A stretch of DNA of 64,000 bases from Candidatus Omnitrophota bacterium (GTDB taxonomy: Bacteria; Omnitrophota; Gorgyraeia; Tantalellales; Tantalellaceae), in contig WJMH01000010.1 in NCBI GenBank assembly GCA_014728045.1, forward strand, positions 219,461 through 283,460, written 5' to 3'. The position numbers and the translations under genes are program-made. Positions 16,502 through 25,854 of the stretch are shown here, one piece after another. The notes beneath the pieces were generated by a model. The model did no database searches. It had not been told where the DNA came from and saw only the letters and a list, made by a program, of their open reading frames with translations. Numbering within the stretch: the stretch's first letter is position 1; each line of letters begins with the position of its first letter.

Positions 16502-18145
16502 CTAGAAATCGTATTTAACCTCGTCTTCAGGCACGTACCAGTCTATGAAATTATAACCTATGCCGGCCGGCGCGGGAATTATGCCCTTGAAACGTTTATT
16601 CACTGCTGGGGTCGCGTGCGGAAAATACAGGAATGTATACGGAGCATCCTCCGCGATCATGCGGTGTATCTTCCGGTAGATCCGCGCCCGCTCCTGCTTA
16701 TCGAACTGGCGCCTACCTTCTTCAATAAGCCTGTCGACAGACTTGTCCGAATACGAGATAAAGTTCAGACCTCCCGGTTCGGCCGAATCGGAATGCCATA
16801 CGGCGTAAAGATCAGGGTCTATCGGCAGCGTCCACCCCAGGATGGTCGCCTGGAAGTTCTTTTTGTTAACGAACTGGTCAATAAAAGCCGACCAGGCCAC
16901 GACCTGGATCTCGGCCCTGACGCCGATAGATGACCACTGCCTCTGAACTATCGTTGCAATGTCCTCCCGCACCTGGTTGCCCTGGTTGGTAGCCAGGATA
17001 AAGCTGAATCTCCTTCCATCCTTCTCCAGAACGCCGTCCTTGTCGTTGTCCTCCCATCCGGCCTCCTTTAAGAGGTGTCTAGCCTTCCCGGGGTCGTAAT
17101 CGTACGAGGCCGCATCCTGAGCGTAATAGGGCGTGTTCTTAAGGAACGGTCCCGTGCAGGGCTCTCCCAACCCCAAAAGGACCGCTTCGATAATTTCTTT
17201 CTTGTTTATAGCGTAACTGAGCGCCTTGCGCACTTTTCTGTCACTGAACAGAGGGTCCTCCAGGTTATATCCGATATATGTGTATGAATGCGCCAGATAG
17301 CTGTATTTATTGATCCTTTCCCGGAACTGACGAGTTTCGCTCCGGTAATGGAACTGGTAAGGGTTCAGGTTCATTGAATCTATCCCCCCCGCCACCAGCT
17401 CGAGGAACTGTACCGCCTGGTCGGGTATTATCCTGTAGACATAACGCTTGATATGCGGCCGGTGCTCATAATAATCCGGATTGGCCTTGAGTATGATAAA
17501 CTGGCCGCTCTGCCACTTGACGAACTTGTAGGGTCCGGTCCCCACAGGTGCCCTGGCATAAGGGGATTTCCTCAAGTCGTCAAAACCGGAATAAAGATGT
17601 TCGGGTATTATGCCCATGCCGAATTTAAGCAGTGCCGGCGCGTAAGGCCTCGAGTAATCGAAACGTATAGTATAGGGGTCGATGACGGTTATCTTTTCTA
17701 TATCCCTGTAACTGGATATATAAGGACATCCTGTTTCGGGGTCTAGGATCGTCCGGTACGTGAACTCGACATCGCTGGCTGTCAAGGAGGTCCCGTCATG
17801 CCATTTGGCGTCCTTTCTCAAGTGGAAGACGATCTTAAGTCCCCCTTCAAGCACTTCCCAGCTTTCGGCGAGGTCACCGGTTATTTTCAGGTCCTTGTCT
17901 GTCTTGGTCAGGCCATTGTATACCAGCTCGCATATGGAGCCCGAAGAACTGTCATCAGCAAGAAAAGGTATTAGTATCCGCGCGTCACCAATACCGGAGG
18001 CAACATAAGCTCCCCGGGAGATCTCGGTCCGGGCGTATATGGTATTGTGGATGGATGGATGGAAGAAAACCAAAAAAAGGACCACCGCGCATACCGCAAA
18101 CGGTGGTCTTTTAAGAAAAGATTTGCTGTTTTTGCAATCGGACAC
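16502..18145 (-). CDS. oppA: Peptide-binding extracytoplasmic protein (SBP family 5)
   Basis: A 547-residue solute-binding protein that delivers substrate to OppBC. A signal peptide precedes the mature region, with a hydrophobic core around FAVCAVVLFLVFF and a likely cut near IYA-RTEIS. There is no lipobox cysteine, so it is probably soluble in the periplasm. Family-5 features include LAESWEVLEGGLKIVFHLRKD, KWHDGTSLTASDVEFTY, PVGTGPYKF and VRKALSYAINKKEI. The start is GTG with GAAGGG five bases upstream. A terminator-like hairpin lies inside the signal-peptide codons. Confidence 0.9.
   Translation of the reverse strand: MSDCKNSKSFLKRPPFAVCAVVLFLVFFHPSIHNTIYARTEISRGAYVASGIGDARILIPFLADDSSSGSICELVYNGLTKTDKDLKITGDLAESWEVLEGGLKIVFHLRKDAKWHDGTSLTASDVEFTYRTILDPETGCPYISSYRDIEKITVIDPYTIRFDYSRPYAPALLKFGMGIIPEHLYSGFDDLRKSPYARAPVGTGPYKFVKWQSGQFIILKANPDYYEHRPHIKRYVYRIIPDQAVQFLELVAGGIDSMNLNPYQFHYRSETRQFRERINKYSYLAHSYTYIGYNLEDPLFSDRKVRKALSYAINKKEIIEAVLLGLGEPCTGPFLKNTPYYAQDAASYDYDPGKARHLLKEAGWEDNDKDGVLEKDGRRFSFILATNQGNQVREDIATIVQRQWSSIGVRAEIQVVAWSAFIDQFVNKKNFQATILGWTLPIDPDLYAVWHSDSAEPGGLNFISYSDKSVDRLIEEGRRQFDKQERARIYRKIHRMIAEDAPYTFLYFPHATPAVNKRFKGIIPAPAGIGYNFIDWYVPEDEVKYDF
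18072..18108 (-). other. Terminator-like hairpin inside the oppA signal-peptide codons
   Basis: As minus-strand RNA, GACCACCG (18108-18101) and CGGUGGUC (18087-18080) form a perfect 8-base-pair stem with a 13-base loop, followed by C and seven U residues. That is the form of an intrinsic terminator, yet it falls about 37 bases into oppA. It may attenuate transcription from the upstream secG side, or be an accident of coding a PP...VV hydrophobic stretch. Confidence 0.5.
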
Positions 18146-18177
18146 GGAACCCTTCGGATTGACTTTTCCCAGGAACT

Positions 18178-18576
18178 TTATTCAGCTTCCGTCACCGGCG
18201 GAACATCTTCGGCCGGAGGGAGGGTCTCCTCACCCGGCTGAGGCTGTTCCGGAACCGTCGCAGGTATCATTGGCGAACCCTGCTGCGTCTGGGGAGAAGT
18301 GCCCGGGGCGACAGGGAACTGGACTCTTTCAAATAGCGACCTTCCCCTCCTGGCGGTTACTATTCCCAGTAGCAGTGACGTTACCAGAAATCCCACAGCC
18401 GCCACTTCCGTGGCCCTTTTGAGGACAACAGGCGCCTGTGTCCCCAGAAGCTGCTGCGCGGTTTCTCCTCCGCCGAAGGCTTCGGTAAGACCGCCGCCTC
18501 TTCCGGCCTGGAGCAGAATAACGGCGATGAGAACTATACAGACAAGTACATGAAGAAGTATCAATAGAATATACAT
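18178..18576 (-). CDS. secG: Preprotein translocase subunit SecG
   Basis: Two membrane spans (about residues 2-22 and 55-72) flank the SecG signature LLQAGRGGGLTEAFGGG. SecG assists SecYE export. The 132 residues are longer than most, because of a proline- and glutamate-rich cytosolic tail after residue 88 (TSPQTQQGSPM and onward). It starts 9 bases after tpiA, the common tpiA-secG arrangement. Confidence 0.93.
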   Translation of the reverse strand: MYILLILLHVLVCIVLIAVILLQAGRGGGLTEAFGGGETAQQLLGTQAPVVLKRATEVAAVGFLVTSLLLGIVTARRGRSLFERVQFPVAPGTSPQTQQGSPMIPATVPEQPQPGEETLPPAEDVPPVTEAE

Positions 18577-18585
18577 TTGATATTT

Positions 18586-19365
18586 TTAACCTTTTTTTTC
18601 AGCATAAAGCTGTGACGTCGTCTTGATTATATCAACAAAACTTTCCGATTTCAAGCTGGCTCCCCCTATTAGACCTCCGTCGATATCCTCTTCCTTCATC
18701 AGCTCCCCGATATTACCCGGCTTAACGCTTCCTCCGTAAAGGATACATCTTGATTCGGACATGGAAGAGGAATAAATCTTTTCGAGAAGATCCCTGATCA
18801 TCGCGTGCACTTCCTGTGCCTGATCGGGAGTAGCGGTCTTGCCGGTACCTATGGCCCATACGGGCTCATAAGCTATTATGAGCTTGTCCAGGTATTCCTC
18901 GTCAAAACCCTTGAGTCCGTCGGTAACCTGGGTTTTTACCACTTCAAGGGTTTTACCTGCCTCTCTCTCTTGGAGGGTCTCCCCAACGCACATTATCGGG
19001 ACAAGCCCGCCGTCAATGGCCGCTTTTATCTTTTTGTTAACGGTCTGGTCGGTTTCCCCGAAATACTTTCTCCTTTCGGAATGACCGATTATAACGTACC
19101 CGGCTCCGACGCTCTTAATCATGGGCACGGATATCTCACCGGTATAGGCTCCCTCTTCTTCCCAGTAACAGTTCTGAGCGCCCAGACCAACATTGCTTTC
19201 CACGAGCATCTCCCCCAGATCGCTCAGGCTCGTGAAAGGCGGGCAGATCACCACGTCCACGTTCTCGATATCGTATACCGAGCGCTTTATCTCGTTGGCA
19301 AGTTCCACCGACTGGTTTACATCCTTGTACATCTTCCAGTTGCCTGCGATCATTGGTTTTCTCAT
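18586..19365 (-). CDS. tpiA: Triosephosphate isomerase
   Basis: A 259-residue glycolytic enzyme interconverting dihydroxyacetone phosphate and glyceraldehyde 3-phosphate. Catalytic residues visible are K11 (GNWKMYK), H95 (IIGHSERR) and E167 (AYEPVWAIGTG), with a phosphate loop at LYGGSVKPGN. It lies 9 bases after pgk in gap-pgk-tpiA-secG. Confidence 0.97.
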   Translation of the reverse strand: MRKPMIAGNWKMYKDVNQSVELANEIKRSVYDIENVDVVICPPFTSLSDLGEMLVESNVGLGAQNCYWEEEGAYTGEISVPMIKSVGAGYVIIGHSERRKYFGETDQTVNKKIKAAIDGGLVPIMCVGETLQEREAGKTLEVVKTQVTDGLKGFDEEYLDKLIIAYEPVWAIGTGKTATPDQAQEVHAMIRDLLEKIYSSSMSESRCILYGGSVKPGNIGELMKEEDIDGGLIGGASLKSESFVDIIKTTSQLYAEKKG

Positions 19366-19374
19366 GATAATCTC

Positions 19375-20574
19375 CTAACTTGTGACTTTTTCCGGTTCCT
19401 TATCGTTAAGAGCGGCTATCCCGGGCAGCTCTTTGCCTTCAAGATATTCGAGTGAAGCCCCTCCGCCAGTGGACATATGCGACATCTTATCCCCCAGCTT
19501 AAGCTTGTTTATCGCCGCCGCGGTATCTCCCCCGCCTATTACTGTAGTGGCATCCAGTTTCGCTATGAACTTTGCGATCTCTCTGGTGCCCGATGAAAAT
19601 TGCTTGATCTCGAAAAGCCCCACCGGACCGTTCCACACTATGGTCTTCGAGTCCTTGAGAACCGATTCGAATTTCTTGACGGTGTCCGGTCCTATGTCGA
19701 GACCGATCCATCCGTCGGGAATATGTTCCTTGACCACCTTACCGCGAGCGTTTTCCTTGATCTCCCTGGCCACCACATGATCCGTCGGAAGGAAAATGCC
19801 AACGTTCTTATTGCTGGCAAGCTCGAATATCCTGTTGACGGTATCCATCATCTCCTCCTCAAGCCTTGAGGAGCCTATACCCTTGAGCCTCGATTTAAGG
19901 AAGGTATAGGCCATGGCCCCGCCTATAAGCAGAAAATCTATTTTATCGAGCATGTTCTCGATAACCGGTATTTTGTCGGATACCTTCGCCCCTCCCAGTA
20001 TAAGACAGAAAGGCTTGTCAGGATCCTTCGTAACCTTCTCGAAATACTCTATCTCTTTCTGAACGAGGAGTCCCGCGACACTGGGCAAGTATTCGGTCAC
20101 TCCCACGGTGGAAGCATGAGCCCTGTGACAGGTACCGAAAGCGTCTTCCACGAAAATGTCACCCAGCGAAGCAAGCTGCTTGGCGAAATCGGGATCGTTC
20201 TTCTTCTCTTCCTTGTGGAACCTGAGGTTCTCCAGGAGTATTACATCGCCCTGCTGCATGTTCGAAACAGCATCCTCCACGTCTTCCCCTACGCAGTCAT
20301 CCAGCTTCCTGACGTTCTTTTTAAGAAGAGACGAAAGCCTGTCGGCCACCGGATCAAGGCAGAACTCGGATTTGACCTCACCCTTAGGCCTGCCCAGATG
20401 GCTCATCAGTATGAGTTTCCCGCCGTTATCCAGTATGTACCTTATCGAAGGGAGCGCCGCCGCTATACGGCTGTCATCGGTGATGTTGCGCCTTTCATCA
20501 AGCGGAACGTTGAAGTCCGCTCTCATAAGAACCCTTTTCCCCTTCAACTGAACGTCTGCAAGAGTCTTTTTCAT
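19375..20574 (-). CDS. pgk: Phosphoglycerate kinase
   Basis: A 399-residue kinase making ATP from 1,3-bisphosphoglycerate. Motifs include VLMRADFNVPLD, ILMSHLGRPKG and the nucleotide-site GGGDTAAAINK. The start MKKTLADVQL at 20574 has AAGGAGG six bases upstream and is preferred over an in-frame codon at 20595. A long hairpin precedes it in the 89-base gap after gap. Confidence 0.97.
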   Translation of the reverse strand: MKKTLADVQLKGKRVLMRADFNVPLDERRNITDDSRIAAALPSIRYILDNGGKLILMSHLGRPKGEVKSEFCLDPVADRLSSLLKKNVRKLDDCVGEDVEDAVSNMQQGDVILLENLRFHKEEKKNDPDFAKQLASLGDIFVEDAFGTCHRAHASTVGVTEYLPSVAGLLVQKEIEYFEKVTKDPDKPFCLILGGAKVSDKIPVIENMLDKIDFLLIGGAMAYTFLKSRLKGIGSSRLEEEMMDTVNRIFELASNKNVGIFLPTDHVVAREIKENARGKVVKEHIPDGWIGLDIGPDTVKKFESVLKDSKTIVWNGPVGLFEIKQFSSGTREIAKFIAKLDATTVIGGGDTAAAINKLKLGDKMSHMSTGGGASLEYLEGKELPGIAALNDKEPEKVTS

Positions 20575-20594
20575 CAGATACCTCCTTACTGCCA

Positions 20595-20631
20595 CCGGGG
20601 AGACCTTTCACTAGATAAAAGGTGTCCCCGG
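20595..20631 (-). other. Strong RNA hairpin between gap and pgk
   Basis: Minus-strand RNA folds CCGGGGA-C-ACCUUU against AAAGGU-C-UCCCCGG: 13 pairs with a single C-C mismatch and a 9-base loop. There is no U-tract, and the pgk ribosome-binding site follows directly. It is therefore more like an mRNA-stability or processing element, or a translational control, than a terminator. Confidence 0.7.
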
Positions 20632-20663
20632 CGCACGTGTTTCTGCATATTCCCGGAGGGGAA

Positions 20664-21671
<1,008 letters not shown>

Positions 21672-21733
21672 TTACAATTGTTTACATCAAATTATTCCAG
21701 TACTCTTTCCGGAACATTAAAATAGAAGTGAGT

Positions 21734-21762
21734 ATTATATAACCTACCGCCGAATCGTTCAA
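21734..21762 (-). promoter_or_regulatory. Predicted promoter of gap-pgk-tpiA-secG
   Basis: TTGAAC (21762-21757), 17-base spacer, perfect TATAAT (21739-21734). Transcription should start near 21727, about 65 bases before gap. No terminator was recognised between fmt and this promoter. Confidence 0.65.
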
Positions 21763-21821
21763 TAGTTTTTTTTGATGGATAAATCTACTCTAGTGCGGAT
21801 GCCTTCCGAGGAGCAAGATCT

Positions 21822-22754
21822 TCACTTTAAGGCAGTTCCCCCCTCAACACGGAAACCGCGAAGGAATTCTTCTGATGTCATGGGTCTTTTCCCTTCCAAC
21901 TGGAGCTTTTTTACATAAAGCTTTCCCTTGCCTGTATTTACGATAAACCCGTTCGTTGTCTCCACCGTTCCCGGCTTACCTTTAGTGCGGGCGGTTTCAA
22001 CGACACCAGCTTCGATTATCTTGAGCGTTTTACGGTCTATCCGCGCGAAAGCCCCCGGACGTGGCTGCATGGCCCTCACCTTTCGCTCGATGTCCTCGGC
22101 ACTATCCTTCCAGTCTATCCTGGCAACCTCACGGGATAGCTTGGGAGCATAAGTAGCCGCCTTTTCATTCTGTTCAACCAGATTCTCGGCATCTGAATCG
22201 ATAAGTTCAACGGCTTTCAATACAAGTTCAGCCCCCTCATAGGAAAGTCTTTTCAAAAGTTCGCCTCTGGTTTCGGTTCCTTTAAGGGGCATCTTCTTCT
22301 GTAAAAGGATATCACCCGCGTCCATTCTCTCGTTCATCCTGATAACGGTATTGCCCGTTGTTCTCTCTCCGTTGAGTATAGCCCAGGCCACCGGAGCGGG
22401 CCCCCTGTACCTGGGTAAGAGCGAGGGGTGGAGATTAACGCAATACCTGGCGGGAACCTCCAAAAGCTCCCCGGAAAGTATCTGCCCGTAATCTATCGCC
22501 ACGAAAAGATCCGCTTTCATCGTTGCAAGATGGGCTATGAATCCTTTTTCGGACGCCTTTTCCGGCTGTATGACCTCTATTTCCGGGCGCATCGTCCAAA
22601 CGAACTCCTTGACGGGAGTGGGCTGTATCTTCATGCCCCGCCCTTTTTTCCTGTCGGGCTGACTGATAACGGCTATAACCTCATGGTTACTCTGAATAAG
22701 CCTCTCCAGAGAAGGTATGCCGAATTTTCCTGTGCCGAAAAATACTATGCGCAT
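21822..22754 (-). CDS. fmt: Methionyl-tRNA formyltransferase
   Basis: Formylates the initiator Met-tRNA using 10-formyltetrahydrofolate. It has 310 residues. N107, H109 and D145 (NLHPSLLPRYRG and ERMDAGDIL) are the expected catalytic positions. The C-terminal tRNA-binding domain begins near residue 205. It lies 21 bases after priA. The common priA-def-fmt order is present without def. Confidence 0.95.
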   Translation of the reverse strand: MRIVFFGTGKFGIPSLERLIQSNHEVIAVISQPDRKKGRGMKIQPTPVKEFVWTMRPEIEVIQPEKASEKGFIAHLATMKADLFVAIDYGQILSGELLEVPARYCVNLHPSLLPRYRGPAPVAWAILNGERTTGNTVIRMNERMDAGDILLQKKMPLKGTETRGELLKRLSYEGAELVLKAVELIDSDAENLVEQNEKAATYAPKLSREVARIDWKDSAEDIERKVRAMQPRPGAFARIDRKTLKIIEAGVVETARTKGKPGTVETTNGFIVNTGKGKLYVKKLQLEGKRPMTSEEFLRGFRVEGGTALK

Positions 22755-22775
22755 CTTATCCTTTCAACCGGTAGT

Positions 22776-24767
22776 CTACATCGACATGGGGTCCACGTCA
22801 ACAGCCATGTACACTCCGCTCCCCTTGCGGAAGCCTTTGAGCGCACTTCGCAACTGTTTTACCATAGTCTGCCTGTCCTCTGTCTTAATAAGCACGTTCC
22901 ACCTATAATATCCCCTCAGCTTCGTCATCGGAGAGGGTGCCGGGCCCAGCATATCCAGGCCCTTGATCTTCTTCATCAGGGTCCTTGCAAGACGTTCTGC
23001 GACCTTCTCTGCGTTCTCTTCCTTGCGTGATCTGACAGTTATCTTGATAAGATGCACATACGGGGGAAACCCAAGTTCACGCCGGGACCGCACTTCCCTG
23101 TAATAGAACCCGTTATAGTCATGTTTAGCCGCCATGCTCACCGCATAATGCTCGGGAGAATAGGTCTGCACAATGACCTCTCCTCCAAGGTCCCCTCTTC
23201 CGGCGCGCCCGGCCACTTGCGTTATGAGATTGAAAGTGCGTTCGCCTGAACGGAAATCGGGAAGGTTCAGGTTCGCATCTGCCGAAATAACCCCCACAAG
23301 AGTCACCTTCGGGAAATCAAGCCCCTTTGCTATCATCTGAGTGCCCACTATCACGTCAAGTTCATGCTTCTTGAAAGCGTTCAACACCCGGTCATGCGCC
23401 CCTCTTTTACTCATCGTATCCGAATCCATGCGCGCAAGACGGGCTTCCGGAAGGATCTTCTTTATCTCCTGCTCCACCTTTTCCGTACCGGTCCCTTTAT
23501 ACATGAGGTAATCGCTGTTACACGCGGGGCATATCTTGGGCGGTTCCATCCTTACATTGCAATAATGGCAGATCAATTCCTTTTTATCCCTGTGGAAGAC
23601 CATGGGTGAATCGCATTTGGGGCACTTCATCAGGTGGCCGCATTTTCTGCAGATGACGAAGGTGGAAAACCCTCTCCGGTTGAGGAATATCAGCGCCTGA
23701 TTCCCCTTGGAGATATCCTGACGCAGGGATTCTGCAAGAACACGCGAGACCACTGTCTTTCCGACGCGGGTATCGAAATCCATCCTCATGTCGACGATCT
23801 TGACCCAGGGAAGTTCTTTTTCATGTATCCTCCGGGTAAGCTCGACAAGACGGTACTTCCCGCTTACCGCATTATGGTATGATTCCATAGAAGGCGTAGC
23901 GCTTCCCAGGATCACCGGAACACCCGCCATCCTGGCCCTTTCGATCGCGACTTCTCTTGCGTGGTATCTGGGCGAATCTTCCTGCTTGTAGCTGGGCTCG
24001 TGTTCTTCATCCACTATGAAGATGCCCGGATCGCTGAAAGGGCTGAAGACCGCCGAGCGTGGCCCGACGACCATCTTGGCCTGGCCGCTCTTTATTCTCC
24101 GCCACTCCCTGAACCTTACGCTCTGGAGCATCCTGGAGTGGAACACAGCCACCCGGTCGTCGAACCTGGACATGAACCTGTCAACGGTCTGGGGCGTGAG
24201 GGAAATCTCCGGAACGAGTATTACCCCGTCCCTGCCGCGGCTCAGGACGTTCTCCATGGCCTGCAGGTATATCTCCGTCTTGCCGCTTCCGGTGATGCCG
24301 TGCAGAAGGAACACTTCGTGCCTGCCTTCGTCCAGGCAGCGGTTGATGCTTTCAAGCACCTCCTGCTGCTGCCTGTTCAGGACATGGGGCTCGGTGGGGA
24401 TGACATCCCTGGGCTCTTCCTCGGCGCGCGTGGTCATCGAGGTCTTTCCCCTTTTCAGGGCGCCCGGTATCATCGCCTCCAGGGCTTCCCCCCAGGAACA
24501 GAAATAGTTATCCTTTATCCAGCCGGCAAGCCTTATCATCTCCGGAGTGAACAATGGTTCCTCGTCGATGATATCGATAAGCGGTCTGGGCTTGCTGACC
24601 ATGGGCCTGTCCTCAAGCTTGACAATGTAACCGATACGCTTGCTGTTACGGAAAGGTATATGCACGCGTTTACCTATTTCGGGGGCGTGCTTCTCCTTTC
24701 CGGTCAACTTGTACTGGAAAACCCTGTCGATCGGCAGGTTGGTAACTACTTCTACGTATTGCGGCAT
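22776..24767 (-). CDS. priA: Primosomal replication-restart helicase PriA
   Basis: A 3'-5' superfamily 2 helicase that reloads replisomes at stalled forks. The 663 residues are somewhat short for PriA. The N-terminal DNA-binding domain is followed by Walker A HGITGSGKTEIY (about 156-167), DEEH in VDEEHEPSYKQ, and a zinc-binding insertion with paired cysteines (CRKCGH, CPKCDS, CHYCN, CPACNS). The helicase motifs QMIAKGLDFPKVTLVGV and QVAGRAGRG follow. Confidence 0.95.
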   Translation of the reverse strand: MPQYVEVVTNLPIDRVFQYKLTGKEKHAPEIGKRVHIPFRNSKRIGYIVKLEDRPMVSKPRPLIDIIDEEPLFTPEMIRLAGWIKDNYFCSWGEALEAMIPGALKRGKTSMTTRAEEEPRDVIPTEPHVLNRQQQEVLESINRCLDEGRHEVFLLHGITGSGKTEIYLQAMENVLSRGRDGVILVPEISLTPQTVDRFMSRFDDRVAVFHSRMLQSVRFREWRRIKSGQAKMVVGPRSAVFSPFSDPGIFIVDEEHEPSYKQEDSPRYHAREVAIERARMAGVPVILGSATPSMESYHNAVSGKYRLVELTRRIHEKELPWVKIVDMRMDFDTRVGKTVVSRVLAESLRQDISKGNQALIFLNRRGFSTFVICRKCGHLMKCPKCDSPMVFHRDKKELICHYCNVRMEPPKICPACNSDYLMYKGTGTEKVEQEIKKILPEARLARMDSDTMSKRGAHDRVLNAFKKHELDVIVGTQMIAKGLDFPKVTLVGVISADANLNLPDFRSGERTFNLITQVAGRAGRGDLGGEVIVQTYSPEHYAVSMAAKHDYNGFYYREVRSRRELGFPPYVHLIKITVRSRKEENAEKVAERLARTLMKKIKGLDMLGPAPSPMTKLRGYYRWNVLIKTEDRQTMVKQLRSALKGFRKGSGVYMAVDVDPMSM

Positions 24768-24801
24768 TACAGGATTAAAATGTTGTTTGATTAAATAAGG
24801 T

Positions 24802-25170
24802 TTAATCTTCTTCCTGAAGCTCTTCCATGAGCTCCCTTTCCCCAGCGACGAGCTCTTCTTTCTGCTCCTGGTCTATCATAACCAAAAGCGCCTGGAACTC
24901 CCCGACGTGGGTCTTTTCTTCTTTGGCGGTGTGGAGCATGATCTTTCTCACTCTTTCATCCTTGGCCGTAGCTGCCATCTGCTCATAAAGGTTAACCGCA
25001 TCAAGCTCGGCTATTATGCCCATCCTCAATATCTCTTTATCGATGTCCTTTTCATCTACTTTGTCCAGATCGATCGGCTTTTTAGATAAAAGAGCGAACG
25101 CGCTGGTGGCAAGGACCAGAAGCGCGACCACCACCGTGAAGATCAATGACAGTTTCCTATTTTTTAGCAT
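24802..25170 (-). CDS. Exported or membrane-anchored half-ferritin, rubrerythrin/EncFtn-like
   Basis: A 122-residue protein. A basic start (MLKNRK), hydrophobic core LSLIFTVVVALLVL and a TSAFA site suggest a signal peptide or anchor. The rest is two long helices carrying E55, Y62, E85 and H88 (AELDAVNLYEQ and KEEKTH). Only one ExxH is present, so it is half a ferritin four-helix bundle and must pair with another chain to build a di-iron site. The spacing equals that I recall for encapsulated ferritin EncFtn (E32, Y39, E62, H65). No encapsulin gene is in the window. The start at 25170 has AAAGGAGGAG and overlaps udg by 14 bases. Confidence 0.72.
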   Translation of the reverse strand: MLKNRKLSLIFTVVVALLVLATSAFALLSKKPIDLDKVDEKDIDKEILRMGIIAELDAVNLYEQMAATAKDERVRKIMLHTAKEEKTHVGEFQALLVMIDQEQKEELVAGERELMEELQEED

Positions 25171-25837
25171 GACTCCTCCTTTCCGGGATCTCAAGTCCCA
25201 GGACCTTTGCGATCGCCTTCATATCATGCCAGACATCGTTCTTCCCCGAAGGGTTACGGAGTAAATACGCCGGATGATAGGTAGGCATCAGTTGAATACC
25301 CTTATAATCGTGAAACCTTCCCCGCAACCTGCTTATGGGGGTCTCACTCGCCAAAAGCGTCTGGGAAGCGAACTTCCCGAGAGCGCAAATGACCCTTGGT
25401 TTTATTATTTCTATCTGCCGTACAAGATAAGGCGAACAGACCGCTATCTCGCTCGGGTGCGGGTTCCGGTTACCCGGGGGCCTGCACTTAAGGATATTAC
25501 ATATGTAAACGTCTTCCCTGGAAAGGCCGATGGACTCGATTATCTTTGTAAGCAGCTGGCCAGCCCGTCCCACAAAAGGTCGCCCCTGCCTGTCCTCATC
25601 CCTGCCCGGAGCTTCGCCTATGAAAACAAGATCCGCCTGCGGATCGCCTTCCCCGAAAACAACGTTATTACGACTGGCCGCAAGGGCACATTCATCGCAT
25701 GTCTTGACGCGGCTTTCCAGACTTTCAAGGGTTTCCGTTGCCCCTACAGAAGCTTCCTCAGGAACGTATATCTCATGAACTCCCGCGAGCATCTCTGACT
25801 CCACTGCGCGCCTTAAATTGTTGGTTATCTCATTCAT
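25157..25837 (-). CDS. udg: Uracil-DNA glycosylase, family 4 (4Fe-4S)
   Basis: Removes uracil from DNA. The 226 residues include the four cluster cysteines at about C47, C50, C118 and C134 (KTCDEC, KCRPPGNRNP and VC). The family-4 active-site motif GEAPGRDED (74-82) and the second motif TYHPAYLLR are also present. Distant relatives act as phage-polymerase-associated enzymes, but all features here fit repair UDG. It overlaps the ferritin-like gene by 14 bases. Confidence 0.92.
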   Translation of the reverse strand: MNEITNNLRRAVESEMLAGVHEIYVPEEASVGATETLESLESRVKTCDECALAASRNNVVFGEGDPQADLVFIGEAPGRDEDRQGRPFVGRAGQLLTKIIESIGLSREDVYICNILKCRPPGNRNPHPSEIAVCSPYLVRQIEIIKPRVICALGKFASQTLLASETPISRLRGRFHDYKGIQLMPTYHPAYLLRNPSGKNDVWHDMKAIAKVLGLEIPERRSHAKK

Positions 25838-25854
25838 TCAGAACTCCCTGTTTT

